The notes beneath the pieces are model-generated. The model was given only the letters and a program-made list of their open reading frames with translations, did not search any database and had not been told where the DNA came from. Positions 1 to 5,213 of a stretch of 9,588 nt of DNA are shown here, one piece after another (position 1 is the first letter of the stretch; every line of letters starts with the position of its first letter). Both the position numbers and the translations under genes were made by a program. The DNA comes from GCA-2699445 sp032127075 (GTDB lineage: Bacteria > Actinomycetota > Actinomycetes > S36-B12 > GCA-2699445). The DNA is taken from the NCBI GenBank assembly GCA_032127075.1, contig JAQAZZ010000215.1:1-9588 (forward strand), written 5' to 3'.

Positions 1-201
1 GGAGGGGCCGGTCCTGCCAGTGCAGCAGCCGGCTTCTTCCCCCAGCGACATATCCAGTATCCCAAGGACCTCCGACACATCTGGCTTGCCGCGCACCGCC
101 GTGAGGCCCCGCTTCGTACGCAACGTTTCGGTCCTGGCAGCTGCGCCGTTGGATGCGGGCGTTGGTGACCGGGGCATCGGCCGTGCGCAGGATCTGAGAT
201 G

Positions 202-223
202 CCCGCGCCCCTCGGGGGGCGGG
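202..223. terminator. GC-rich hairpin, possible terminator
   Basis: Ten-base arms at 202-211 and 214-223 pair with one mismatch around a two-base loop and are followed on the forward strand by TTGCG. It sits 34 bases after the possible upstream stop at 166-168. There is no real T-run, so an intrinsic terminator is only a suggestion. Confidence 0.3.
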
Positions 224-256
224 TTGCGTCGGAGCACAGTGCGAGCATCCGGGTGA

Positions 257-276
257 GGCGCCGCAAGTTCGGCGCC
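257..276. other. Small perfect hairpin upstream of the 320 gene
   Basis: GGCGCCG at 257-263 and CGGCGCC at 270-276 form a seven-base perfect stem with a CAAGTT loop, about 45 bases before the start codon. It could be a leader structure or an operator half-site pair; such short GC palindromes also arise by chance in this composition. Confidence 0.25.
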
Positions 277-306
277 GGGATGACCGATCCGCACGACCCA
301 ACGGAC

Positions 307-314
307 GGAGGGGG
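307..314 (+). promoter_or_regulatory. Shine-Dalgarno sequence for the 320 gene
   Basis: GGAGGGGG lies 5 bases before the GTG at 320 and 8 bases before the second GTG at 323. The spacing fits the second GTG slightly better, so the first residue is uncertain by one. Confidence 0.6.
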
Positions 315-319
315 TTGCA

Positions 320-961
320 GTGGTGAACCAGCGGTTGATCAGCGCCGACGAGGCCCTGGCGGACGCCCGCGGCGAGGACGGCTACGAGAAGCACGAAGAC
401 GGAATGGGCGAGATCCACTACTCCTATCGACCGTCACCCGACCACCAACGTGCCGCGCCCTTCCACCTGGCGCGCGCCCAGCTGGATCAACTGGTCGATC
501 TGTTGCGGGTCGCCACCGGCGTCCACAACCCACTGGTGCTCACCGAACAGGCGATCTGCGCTCTGCGGCGGCTGGCCTACGGCCCACGCCGCGAGGCCGC
601 ACATCGGGGCCACGATCCCCTCGGATCGTCGATCGAGGATGGCGAAGCGCCCGCCGGAGTGGACCCGGACACCGGCGTTGTCAACGACGGCCACTGGGAC
701 TTCGAACTCGACGTCGTGCGTGACGGCCTGAAGCTGCGGCAGGCGCTGGAGCGCGTCGGCTACGTCACATACGCCTTCGCCGTGGACGGCTCCGTCAGCT
801 TCGAGGCGGGCCCCTGCTACCCGGCGGCCGAGGCCACGCTTGGACTGCAGGGCAACGAATACGGCGAACTCGTCGACGACCCGAAACAGGTGTTCGAGGC
901 GGCCGTGCGCGCCACGAGGGCAGCCGCCGAGATCCTGGCCGCCAGCCCGCTGCGAGCCTGA
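320..961 (+). CDS. Uncharacterised 213-residue protein
   Basis: I do not recognise this family. The frame starts with tandem GTG codons behind a strong ribosome site and shows high third-position GC throughout, so I believe it is translated. There is no signal peptide, membrane segment or obvious catalytic motif, which suggests a soluble cytoplasmic protein. The N-terminal part is polar (residues 1-45), followed by a helical stretch at about 46-90 (LARAQLDQLVDLLRVATGV) and a segment rich in Asp and Gly. Residues 120-175 look like alternating strands and helices (WDFELDVVRDGLKLRQALER, then YVTYAFAVDG), and the C-terminus (190-213) is an Ala-rich helix. No neighbour shares its strand closely enough to suggest an operon. 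Oddly, the reading frame keeps a coding-like codon pattern for another 57 codons after the TGA; see the separate entry. Function unknown. Confidence 0.75.
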   Translation: MVNQRLISADEALADARGEDGYEKHEDGMGEIHYSYRPSPDHQRAAPFHLARAQLDQLVDLLRVATGVHNPLVLTEQAICALRRLAYGPRREAAHRGHDPLGSSIEDGEAPAGVDPDTGVVNDGHWDFELDVVRDGLKLRQALERVGYVTYAFAVDGSVSFEAGPCYPAAEATLGLQGNEYGELVDDPKQVFEAAVRATRAAAEILAASPLRA

Positions 962-1135
962 TCCCGGATCAGGAGGTTCCGCAACGGCCGCTGGACCGGC
1001 ACCACCACCGCTCGCGTCGCCGACGTCGCCCCGGAGGTGTCCTCCGACGCGGTCACCGACAGCGCCGAGCAGCGCCGCCCCTGGGGAACCGGGACCGGTT
1101 GCGCCGGCCGCGCGGGAACCCCCGGACATGTGTGA
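962..1135 (+). other. Coding-like in-frame extension after the stop of the 320 gene
   Basis: Directly after the TGA at 959-961 the same frame remains open for 57 codons to a second TGA at 1133-1135. Nearly every codon in it ends in G or C, a stronger bias than at its first or second positions, which is the signature of coding sequence here. The stretch has no good start of its own: AGGAGG at 971-976 is a perfect ribosome-site match, but no ATG, GTG or TTG follows at usable distance. It may be a former C-terminus cut off by a nonsense change, a readthrough extension, or chance. Confidence 0.35.
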
Positions 1136-1144
1136 AGTCCGTGG

Positions 1145-1861
1145 TCATGGGCGGGGCGGGCGACGCCGATGCTTCCCGGGCAAACGGCTGCGGCGGCGGA
1201 CCGCATCGGACACCCTGACGGTATGGCGCACGGCAGGACCTCGACTGCCTCGGACTGCCCCTTCTGCGGCGTACCCGGCGACCGGATCGTCGCCGCCGAC
1301 AACGACGCCCTCGCCGTCCGCGACCGGTACCCGGTGGCTCACGTGGAGCGGGCCTGAGTCTGGGAGCCGGGGCGCTCGGGAGCAACCAAGATCTCGCGCC
1401 CCCGAGAGATGTCGGCGCACACTCCCCCGGGTCTCCACGGCCACTCTCGGCGAGGCGAGTGGTGAACCGGCCACATATGGCCGCCTTGGCACAACTGCGA
1501 GCCGGAACGGCCGCCAACCCCCAAGAGCGGCCATCTCGGTTGACGGACACCGCTGCTGGCCCCTGCGCACACCCGCGCCGGAATCGCCGGACAGCGCCCG
1601 CAGGATGGCGGCGTCAGCAATCAGGCGGGCGGCTTCAGCGCGCAGCGCCGGGCTTGCATCCCGTGCGGCCACCGCGACGTGGTCGGCGGGGAGCCTGCGC
1701 AGGAGTCTGCAGCGGTCCCATTCCGTCAGTCCGTTCGTGGGGTCCCGCAACGCAGTCAGGAGCATGTCCGGGGTGTGGAGCCGACCCCGGACAACTCGCC
1801 GCGCGCGAGCCTTGCCCCCACCGCGATCCCCTTCCACACCAGGATCGGTATCAGCCGACAT
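1145..1861 (-). CDS. Hypothetical protein with HEAT/LRV-like segment, 3' half doubtful
   Basis: This reverse frame begins with ATG at 1861-1859, overlapping the stop of the upstream reverse frame (TGA at 1853-1851), an arrangement typical of translational coupling. The forward complement here reads as an Arg/Ser/Ala-rich shadow, which favours reverse-strand coding. Residues of about 30-100 look real: codons end mostly in G or C and the text (LPADHVAVAARDASPALRAEAA, then ILRALSGDSGAGVRR) resembles helical repeats of the HEAT or leucine-rich-variant type, with xxVRxxxA-like turns. From about residue 110 (roughly base 1530 onward) the sequence becomes Arg/Pro/Gly-rich and unconvincing, and it runs antisense to the HIT fragment. 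A frameshift or truncation near 1530-1580 is likely, so the end at 1145 is only the formal stop. Function unknown. Confidence 0.4.
   Translation of the reverse strand: MSADTDPGVEGDRGGGKARARRVVRGRLHTPDMLLTALRDPTNGLTEWDRCRLLRRLPADHVAVAARDASPALRAEAARLIADAAILRALSGDSGAGVRRGQQRCPSTEMAALGGWRPFRLAVVPRRPYVAGSPLASPRVAVETRGSVRRHLSGARDLGCSRAPRLPDSGPLHVSHRVPVADGEGVVVGGDDPVAGYAAEGAVRGSRGPAVRHTVRVSDAVRRRSRLPGKHRRRPPRP
1223..1357 (+). pseudogene. Truncated HIT-family protein (N-terminal remnant)
   Basis: The 44-residue product contains the start of a histidine-triad (HIT) domain. A CPFC pair (Cys12 and Cys15) is followed by DRIVAADNDALAVRDRYPV, the usual first strands of HIT hydrolases, in which CxxC often binds zinc. 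In intact members YPV runs into a PGH segment and, about 60 residues later, the catalytic HxHxH triad. Here the frame diverges right after YPV and stops at 1355-1357, and I see no triad in any forward frame downstream. Intact HIT proteins are usually 110-150 residues, so this is probably a dead 3'-truncated copy. An alternative in-frame ATG at 1169 adds 18 unconvincing residues. No ribosome site is visible before 1223. It lies antisense to the poor-looking end of the reverse frame 1145-1861. Confidence 0.6.
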
Positions 1862-2048
1862 CGTCTGGACTCAGCGTCCAAAGCAGTGGGGTGCCGGACT
1901 CCGCCGACACATCGGGTAGCGCCAGGAACCGACTCGTTCGGTCCGTGTCACCGGTCCACCGCTGCAGGACCTGGCGCGGCGCCATCCTCAGGCCCATCTC
2001 CATCAGGCCCACCTCCATCAGGTGCGCCTTCGTCAGGCCCGTCGCCAT
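1851..2048 (-). CDS. Small protein with pentapeptide-like repeats
   Basis: This is a 65-residue reverse frame from the ATG at 2048-2046. Third positions are overwhelmingly G or C, better than in the competing forward frames. The N-terminus is built from 15-bp DNA repeats and reads as five-residue units with Leu at every central position: HLMAT, GLTKA, HLMEV, GLMEM, GLRMA. With a small or hydrophobic residue two places before each Leu, this matches the pentapeptide-repeat (A[DN]Lxx) pattern, although Asp/Asn is replaced by His or Gly. The rest (PRQVLQRWTGDTDRTSRFLA, then a short C-terminus) is not recognised. A GTG at 2108 would extend it by 20 residues through the inverted repeat at 2047-2079. 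Its stop overlaps the ATG of the next reverse frame. It may be an intact small gene or a remnant of a longer pentapeptide protein. Confidence 0.4.
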   Translation of the reverse strand: MATGLTKAHLMEVGLMEMGLRMAPRQVLQRWTGDTDRTSRFLALPDVSAESGTPLLWTLSPDDVG

Positions 2049-2062
2049 CAGGTGCGCCGGGG
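1988..2062. repeat. Tandem repeat, five 15-bp units
   Basis: Units begin at 1988, 2003, 2018, 2033 and 2048. Each starts TCAGG; two related forms occur, TCAGGCCC(A/G)... and TCAGGTGCGCC.... A 15-bp period preserves reading frame, giving five-residue repeats on either strand (SGPSP/SGPPP/SGAPS forward, xLMxx reverse). The last unit forms the left arm of the inverted repeat at 2047-2079. Confidence 0.85.
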
Positions 2063-2079
2063 ATCCCGGCGCACCTGAT
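2047..2079. repeat. Perfect 15-bp inverted repeat with 3-base spacer
   Basis: The arm ATCAGGTGCGCCGGG (2047-2061) is exactly reverse-complementary to 2065-2079, separated by GAT. As RNA it would be a very stable hairpin; as DNA it is a symmetric site of operator size. It lies 30 bases before the serine-hydrolase start and touches the ATG of the reverse frame at 2048. No T-run follows on either side, so a simple intrinsic terminator is less likely than a regulatory role. Confidence 0.8.
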
Positions 2080-2091
2080 CGGCTGACAGAT

Positions 2092-2110
2092 CGGTGCGAC
2101 ACTCGCACCG
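2092..2110. promoter_or_regulatory. Hairpin ending on the serine-hydrolase start codon
   Basis: CGGTGCGA (2092-2099) and TCGCACCG (2103-2110) are a perfect eight-base inverted repeat with a CAC loop. The last paired base is the first G of the GTG start at 2110. No ribosome site is visible here. In RNA the stem could hide the start codon; as DNA it could be an operator. I infer a regulatory role only from its position. Confidence 0.4.
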
Positions 2111-3345
2111 TGAGGAGACGGCGGCCTGGGCGATGGCTCCGGCGCCTGGGCCTGGTTGTGGGGGTGCTTGCGGCGGCGTTGGCCGGCTGGGTCGCCGCGG
2201 GGGCGATCGTGTACTCCCCCGAATATGTGTGGCGGGTGCTCTCCTCGGGGAAGTCCGACGTGGGTGACTATGTGGACGGCTTCCCGCTGCGCGAGCTGTC
2301 CGCCGCGCCGACGTCGTCCCCGTTCGCGGAGGCGCCCGAGGAGGCCGCCATCCGCCGCGCGCTCCGGGACGCCCTGGGAGTGGCCGACCTCGAACCGTTC
2401 CTGGCGGATTCGCAGACCCAGGCGCTGGTCGTGATCAAGGACGATTCCGTGGTCTACGAGGGCTACTTCAACGGCACGCAGCGAGACTCGATGCTCACAT
2501 CGTTCTCGGTGGCGAAGTCGTTCGTGTCGATCCTGGTGGGAATAGCTGTGGCCGAGGGCCACATCGATGATGTCGAGGATCCGATCACCGAATACCTTCC
2601 CGAACTGGCCGACCGGGACACCCGGTTCGCGCAGGTCACCATCCGCGACCTGCTGGCCATGGCCTCGGGGATGGACTACCAGGAGTTGCGCTGGTGGTTG
2701 TTCAACGGCGACGACCCGCTGACCACCTACTACCCCGACCAGCGGGAACTGGCGCTGACCAACACCACGATCGACGCTCCCGCCGGCCGGTTCTTCGACT
2801 ACAACAAGTACCACCCGCAGTTGCTGGGCCTGATCCTCGAGCGCACCACCGGGATGTCGGTGACTGAGTACACGCAAACCCGGTTGTGGAATCCGCTGGG
2901 AATGGAGTTCGGCGGTGCGTGGGCCCTGGACAGCCAGCAAAGCGGTTTCGAGAAGATGGAGGCAGGGTTGAACGCCCGGGCCGTCGACTACGCGAAACTG
3001 GGAAGGTTGATCCTGCAGCGGGGCCGCTGGGAGGGCACGCAGATCGTTCCGGCTGCGTGGGTGCGGGAGTCCACCTCGCTGAGTCCGACCACGCACAACG
3101 CGGACTACTACCAGTACAGCTTCGGCCCCGAGGTCTACGACGACAGCCGCGGCTACTACGCCTACATGTGGTACGGCAAGCTGCGCGATGGGGAGCCCGC
3201 CGACATCGCCGCCGAAGGGGACCGGGGGCAGATCATCTACATCTCGCCGGCCAACGGCGTCATCATCGTGCGCAACGGGTTCGACTTCGGCATCCCGCTG
3301 TCCCGGTGGACCGACGCCTTCTACGAGGTCGCCGGACGGCTGTAG
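2110..3345 (+). CDS. Membrane-anchored serine hydrolase, beta-lactamase/NylB type
   Basis: The 411-residue product belongs to the class C beta-lactamase / penicillin-binding fold family (PF00144), most like 6-aminohexanoate-dimer hydrolase and related esterases. An Arg-rich start (residues 2-12) leads into one hydrophobic helix (about 14-35), an uncleaved anchor placing the enzyme outside the membrane. The catalytic SxxK motif is SVAK (Ser133, Lys136), inside FSVAKSF as in NylB-like enzymes. The second motif is probably Tyr231 in FDYNKYHPQLLG, and the third, equivalent to KTG, is GDRGQ at 370-374. Length is normal. Physiological substrate (peptide, amide or ester) cannot be told. I place the start at GTG 2110 because residues before it are low-complexity repeat sequence; the frame itself stays open to 1459. 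A GTG at 2158 would cut into the anchor. No good ribosome site precedes 2110, but two inverted repeats do. Confidence 0.88.
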   Translation: MRRRRPGRWLRRLGLVVGVLAAALAGWVAAGAIVYSPEYVWRVLSSGKSDVGDYVDGFPLRELSAAPTSSPFAEAPEEAAIRRALRDALGVADLEPFLADSQTQALVVIKDDSVVYEGYFNGTQRDSMLTSFSVAKSFVSILVGIAVAEGHIDDVEDPITEYLPELADRDTRFAQVTIRDLLAMASGMDYQELRWWLFNGDDPLTTYYPDQRELALTNTTIDAPAGRFFDYNKYHPQLLGLILERTTGMSVTEYTQTRLWNPLGMEFGGAWALDSQQSGFEKMEAGLNARAVDYAKLGRLILQRGRWEGTQIVPAAWVRESTSLSPTTHNADYYQYSFGPEVYDDSRGYYAYMWYGKLRDGEPADIAAEGDRGQIIYISPANGVIIVRNGFDFGIPLSRWTDAFYEVAGRL

Positions 3346-3508
3346 CGACCAGCCGTGGACACTGCCCGCACCCTGAGGAACACCCAGGGCCACGCCTGGC
3401 GCGTGCCCGCGATACCCGCCCGCGTTGTGTCGGGTGTGGGCGAGAGAATCCAAGCCGAGGCTGACAGGGCTGCGGAAGCACCTGCGCCGAAGCGACCGGG
3501 GAATCACT

Positions 3509-5092
3509 ATGGCGAACACCGATGACGACGGCACCTGCTGCGGGATCCTGATCTTCGCCGGGTTGGTGGCGGTGCTCACCATGGCGCCGTACCTGAGCCT
3601 GGAGGCGATCGACCAGAACCCGGGTGCGGTGGGCACGCTGCTCGCCGTAGGCTTCCTGGCCCTCACCGCGGTCGGCCCGTTCATCCCCACCTGGGGAGCT
3701 GTCGTCGGGGCGCAGTGGAGCCTCTACCTGCTATGGCTCACCGGCTACTTCACCATCGTCACCGACTGGACCGAGTCGGTGACGGACCTGGCCGATCCGA
3801 GCGACGGGGTGGACGGCTTCGTGCTGTCGCTGCTGCTGCTGGTCGTGGTGATCGTGATGGCCGTGGTGCTGTACCTCGCCGTACCCGCCGCGGTCGGCTT
3901 CGCGGGCGGGGTGCTGTTCGACCTGCCCGGACTCCTGGCGGCAGACGCCCGGAAACGGGACCCGAGGCAGAACTGGACCGCGCCGCAGAAGCCGGACGCC
4001 GACGCTGCGGGGCCGTTCGCCGCCCCCCGCTGGCGAGCCCCGCACAACGAGCGCGGCGACGCCTCGCTGCGGCGCAGAAGGAGCCGGATCGCTTTCGCCC
4101 TGGTTGTCTACACCCTCACGATCGCCGCGTCGCTGTTCGTCGTGTTCGGCCCCGCCGAACCCCGCGGCGCCAAGTACGCCTGGTTCGCGGCCGTGTGGGC
4201 GCTCGCCGTTGGGGCCGCTCTGGTGCAGTCGGCGGTATCGCGGTCGGTGCACCGGGACCTGCAGCAGTGGCAACTGCCTGACGACCGATACTCGCGGCTG
4301 CACCAGGACACGGTGGACCAGGCCAATCGGTGGGCCGCGACGGTCCACCCCGACGACCTGCGCGACGGCAGGCCGGTGGTGGAGTCGCTGCTGCGGGATT
4401 CTGAGGACGCCATGAACCGCGCGCAGCGGCTGGACGCAGCCGCCGCCCGGGAGTCCGCGGCCGCCGGCCCCGGCTGGACGCCGCCGTCGGTTCGCGAACT
4501 GGACCAAGCCCAGCAGGCGCTGCACACCCTGAACCGGCGCATGCTGGAGTTGCTGTCGGCCGGGGAGTCCTACGCCGACGCCCGGGAGCAAGCCGCCGCC
4601 CGCCGCCGGGTGGAGGCGCTGCAGCGGGACGTCGACGAGGAACTCGCGGTGCTCGACGCGGCGACACAGACCTACTGGGAGTATTTCGCCGACCTGTGGA
4701 ACCGGTTGGCCGACAGCGGGGCTGACAGCGGCCTGCCGACGCCCGATCAGTTCAGGCGGACCCGGCGGTGCCCGGCCGGCCTTCCCACTGCGGAGCTTCC
4801 CCACAGCCTCGAGAACATCATCGACCGCGTGGATGACGTCCTGCGGAAACCCCCCGCCAGCGAGCGCTCCTGGGCCGCTGAGTTCGCGGGACGGTCGGCC
4901 GAGTTCCGCCGCCAGGAACAGACCCTGCGCGGACTGGCGGACATGGTGCTGGCGGCCGGGGTGCGCCTGTCGCTTGCCGGCAGTGCCGGCCCCGCCGCTC
5001 CCCCGCTGGACGACCGCGGCGTCGACGACCTCATCCGCAACATCCGGGCCCGAATGGAGGCGGAGGAGGAGATCGAACGCCACTGGAACTAG
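3509..5092 (+). CDS. Six-helix membrane protein with long soluble C-terminal region
   Basis: I do not recognise a named family for this 527-residue protein. Hydrophobic segments at about 11-31, 40-60, 62-84, 104-137, 193-213 and 222-242 suggest six transmembrane helices, with a charged linker at 145-192 (Arg-rich, RRRRSR at 188-193). The remaining 285 residues are soluble and mainly helical: Ala/Arg/Glu-rich heptad-like stretches at 290-390 look like coiled coil, followed by a Pro/Gly break near 400-430, another helical part (431-490) and an acidic helix at the end. By the positive-inside rule this region is probably cytoplasmic. The start ATG at 3509 has GGGGAA six bases upstream and precedes the first good codons; the frame is open back to a GTG at 3425 but those residues look like leader. 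It is 163 bases after the serine hydrolase on the same strand, so co-transcription is possible. A scaffold or stress-sensing role is only a guess. Confidence 0.82.
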   Translation: MANTDDDGTCCGILIFAGLVAVLTMAPYLSLEAIDQNPGAVGTLLAVGFLALTAVGPFIPTWGAVVGAQWSLYLLWLTGYFTIVTDWTESVTDLADPSDGVDGFVLSLLLLVVVIVMAVVLYLAVPAAVGFAGGVLFDLPGLLAADARKRDPRQNWTAPQKPDADAAGPFAAPRWRAPHNERGDASLRRRRSRIAFALVVYTLTIAASLFVVFGPAEPRGAKYAWFAAVWALAVGAALVQSAVSRSVHRDLQQWQLPDDRYSRLHQDTVDQANRWAATVHPDDLRDGRPVVESLLRDSEDAMNRAQRLDAAAARESAAAGPGWTPPSVRELDQAQQALHTLNRRMLELLSAGESYADAREQAAARRRVEALQRDVDEELAVLDAATQTYWEYFADLWNRLADSGADSGLPTPDQFRRTRRCPAGLPTAELPHSLENIIDRVDDVLRKPPASERSWAAEFAGRSAEFRRQEQTLRGLADMVLAAGVRLSLAGSAGPAAPPLDDRGVDDLIRNIRARMEAEEEIERHWN

Positions 5093-5180
5093 GGGCCGCC
5101 ACACCGCAACCGGTCCATGCCGAGTCCGACGAGGTGCTGGCTGCGACCGGCTTGGCGCTGCAGACAGTCGCGCACTGTGA

Positions 5181-5212
5181 CCCCCGCCGGCTGCTCCGGC
5201 GATGCCCGGGGG
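5181..5212. terminator. Possible terminator between convergent genes
   Basis: CGCCGG (5185-5190) pairs with CCGGCG (5196-5201) around a five-base loop. The flanking CCCC and GGGGG could extend the stem past a six-base bulge. It lies in the 121-base gap between the converging genes ending at 5092 and 5214, immediately beside the amylase stop. There is no T-run, so a Rho-independent role is uncertain. Confidence 0.35.
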
Positions 5213-5213
5213 C

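Larger units (their letters stand above)
1..319. other. Leading stretch with no supported gene
   Basis: I cannot assign a gene here. Forward frame 1 is open from the window edge to a TGA at 166-168 (55 residues) and could be the tail of an upstream gene, but its third-position GC is below the local average. On the reverse strand a short open frame running leftward from about 120 looks mildly protein-like, again without the usual third-position bias. Two hairpins (202-223 and 257-276) lie between the possible upstream stop and the start at 320. Confidence 0.4.

Noticed and set aside
1988..2062. CRISPR-like array
   Set aside because: The units are contiguous 15-bp repeats with no spacers; period and in-frame reading point to a coding or simple tandem repeat.
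1459..2109. Extension of the serine hydrolase frame upstream to 1459
   Set aside because: The added 217 residues are Arg/Pro/Ser-rich without family similarity and pass through the tandem repeat. The membrane anchor right after GTG 2110 marks the natural N-terminus.
3384..3399. Terminator after the serine hydrolase
   Set aside because: Only a five-base CCAGG/CCTGG stem with no T-run; too weak to call in this composition.
1948..3690. Long reverse open frame of 580 codons
   Set aside because: It is antisense to the serine hydrolase, which has all its catalytic motifs; the reverse text is Arg/Gly/Val/His-rich shadow sequence. Only its far end touches the repeat region.
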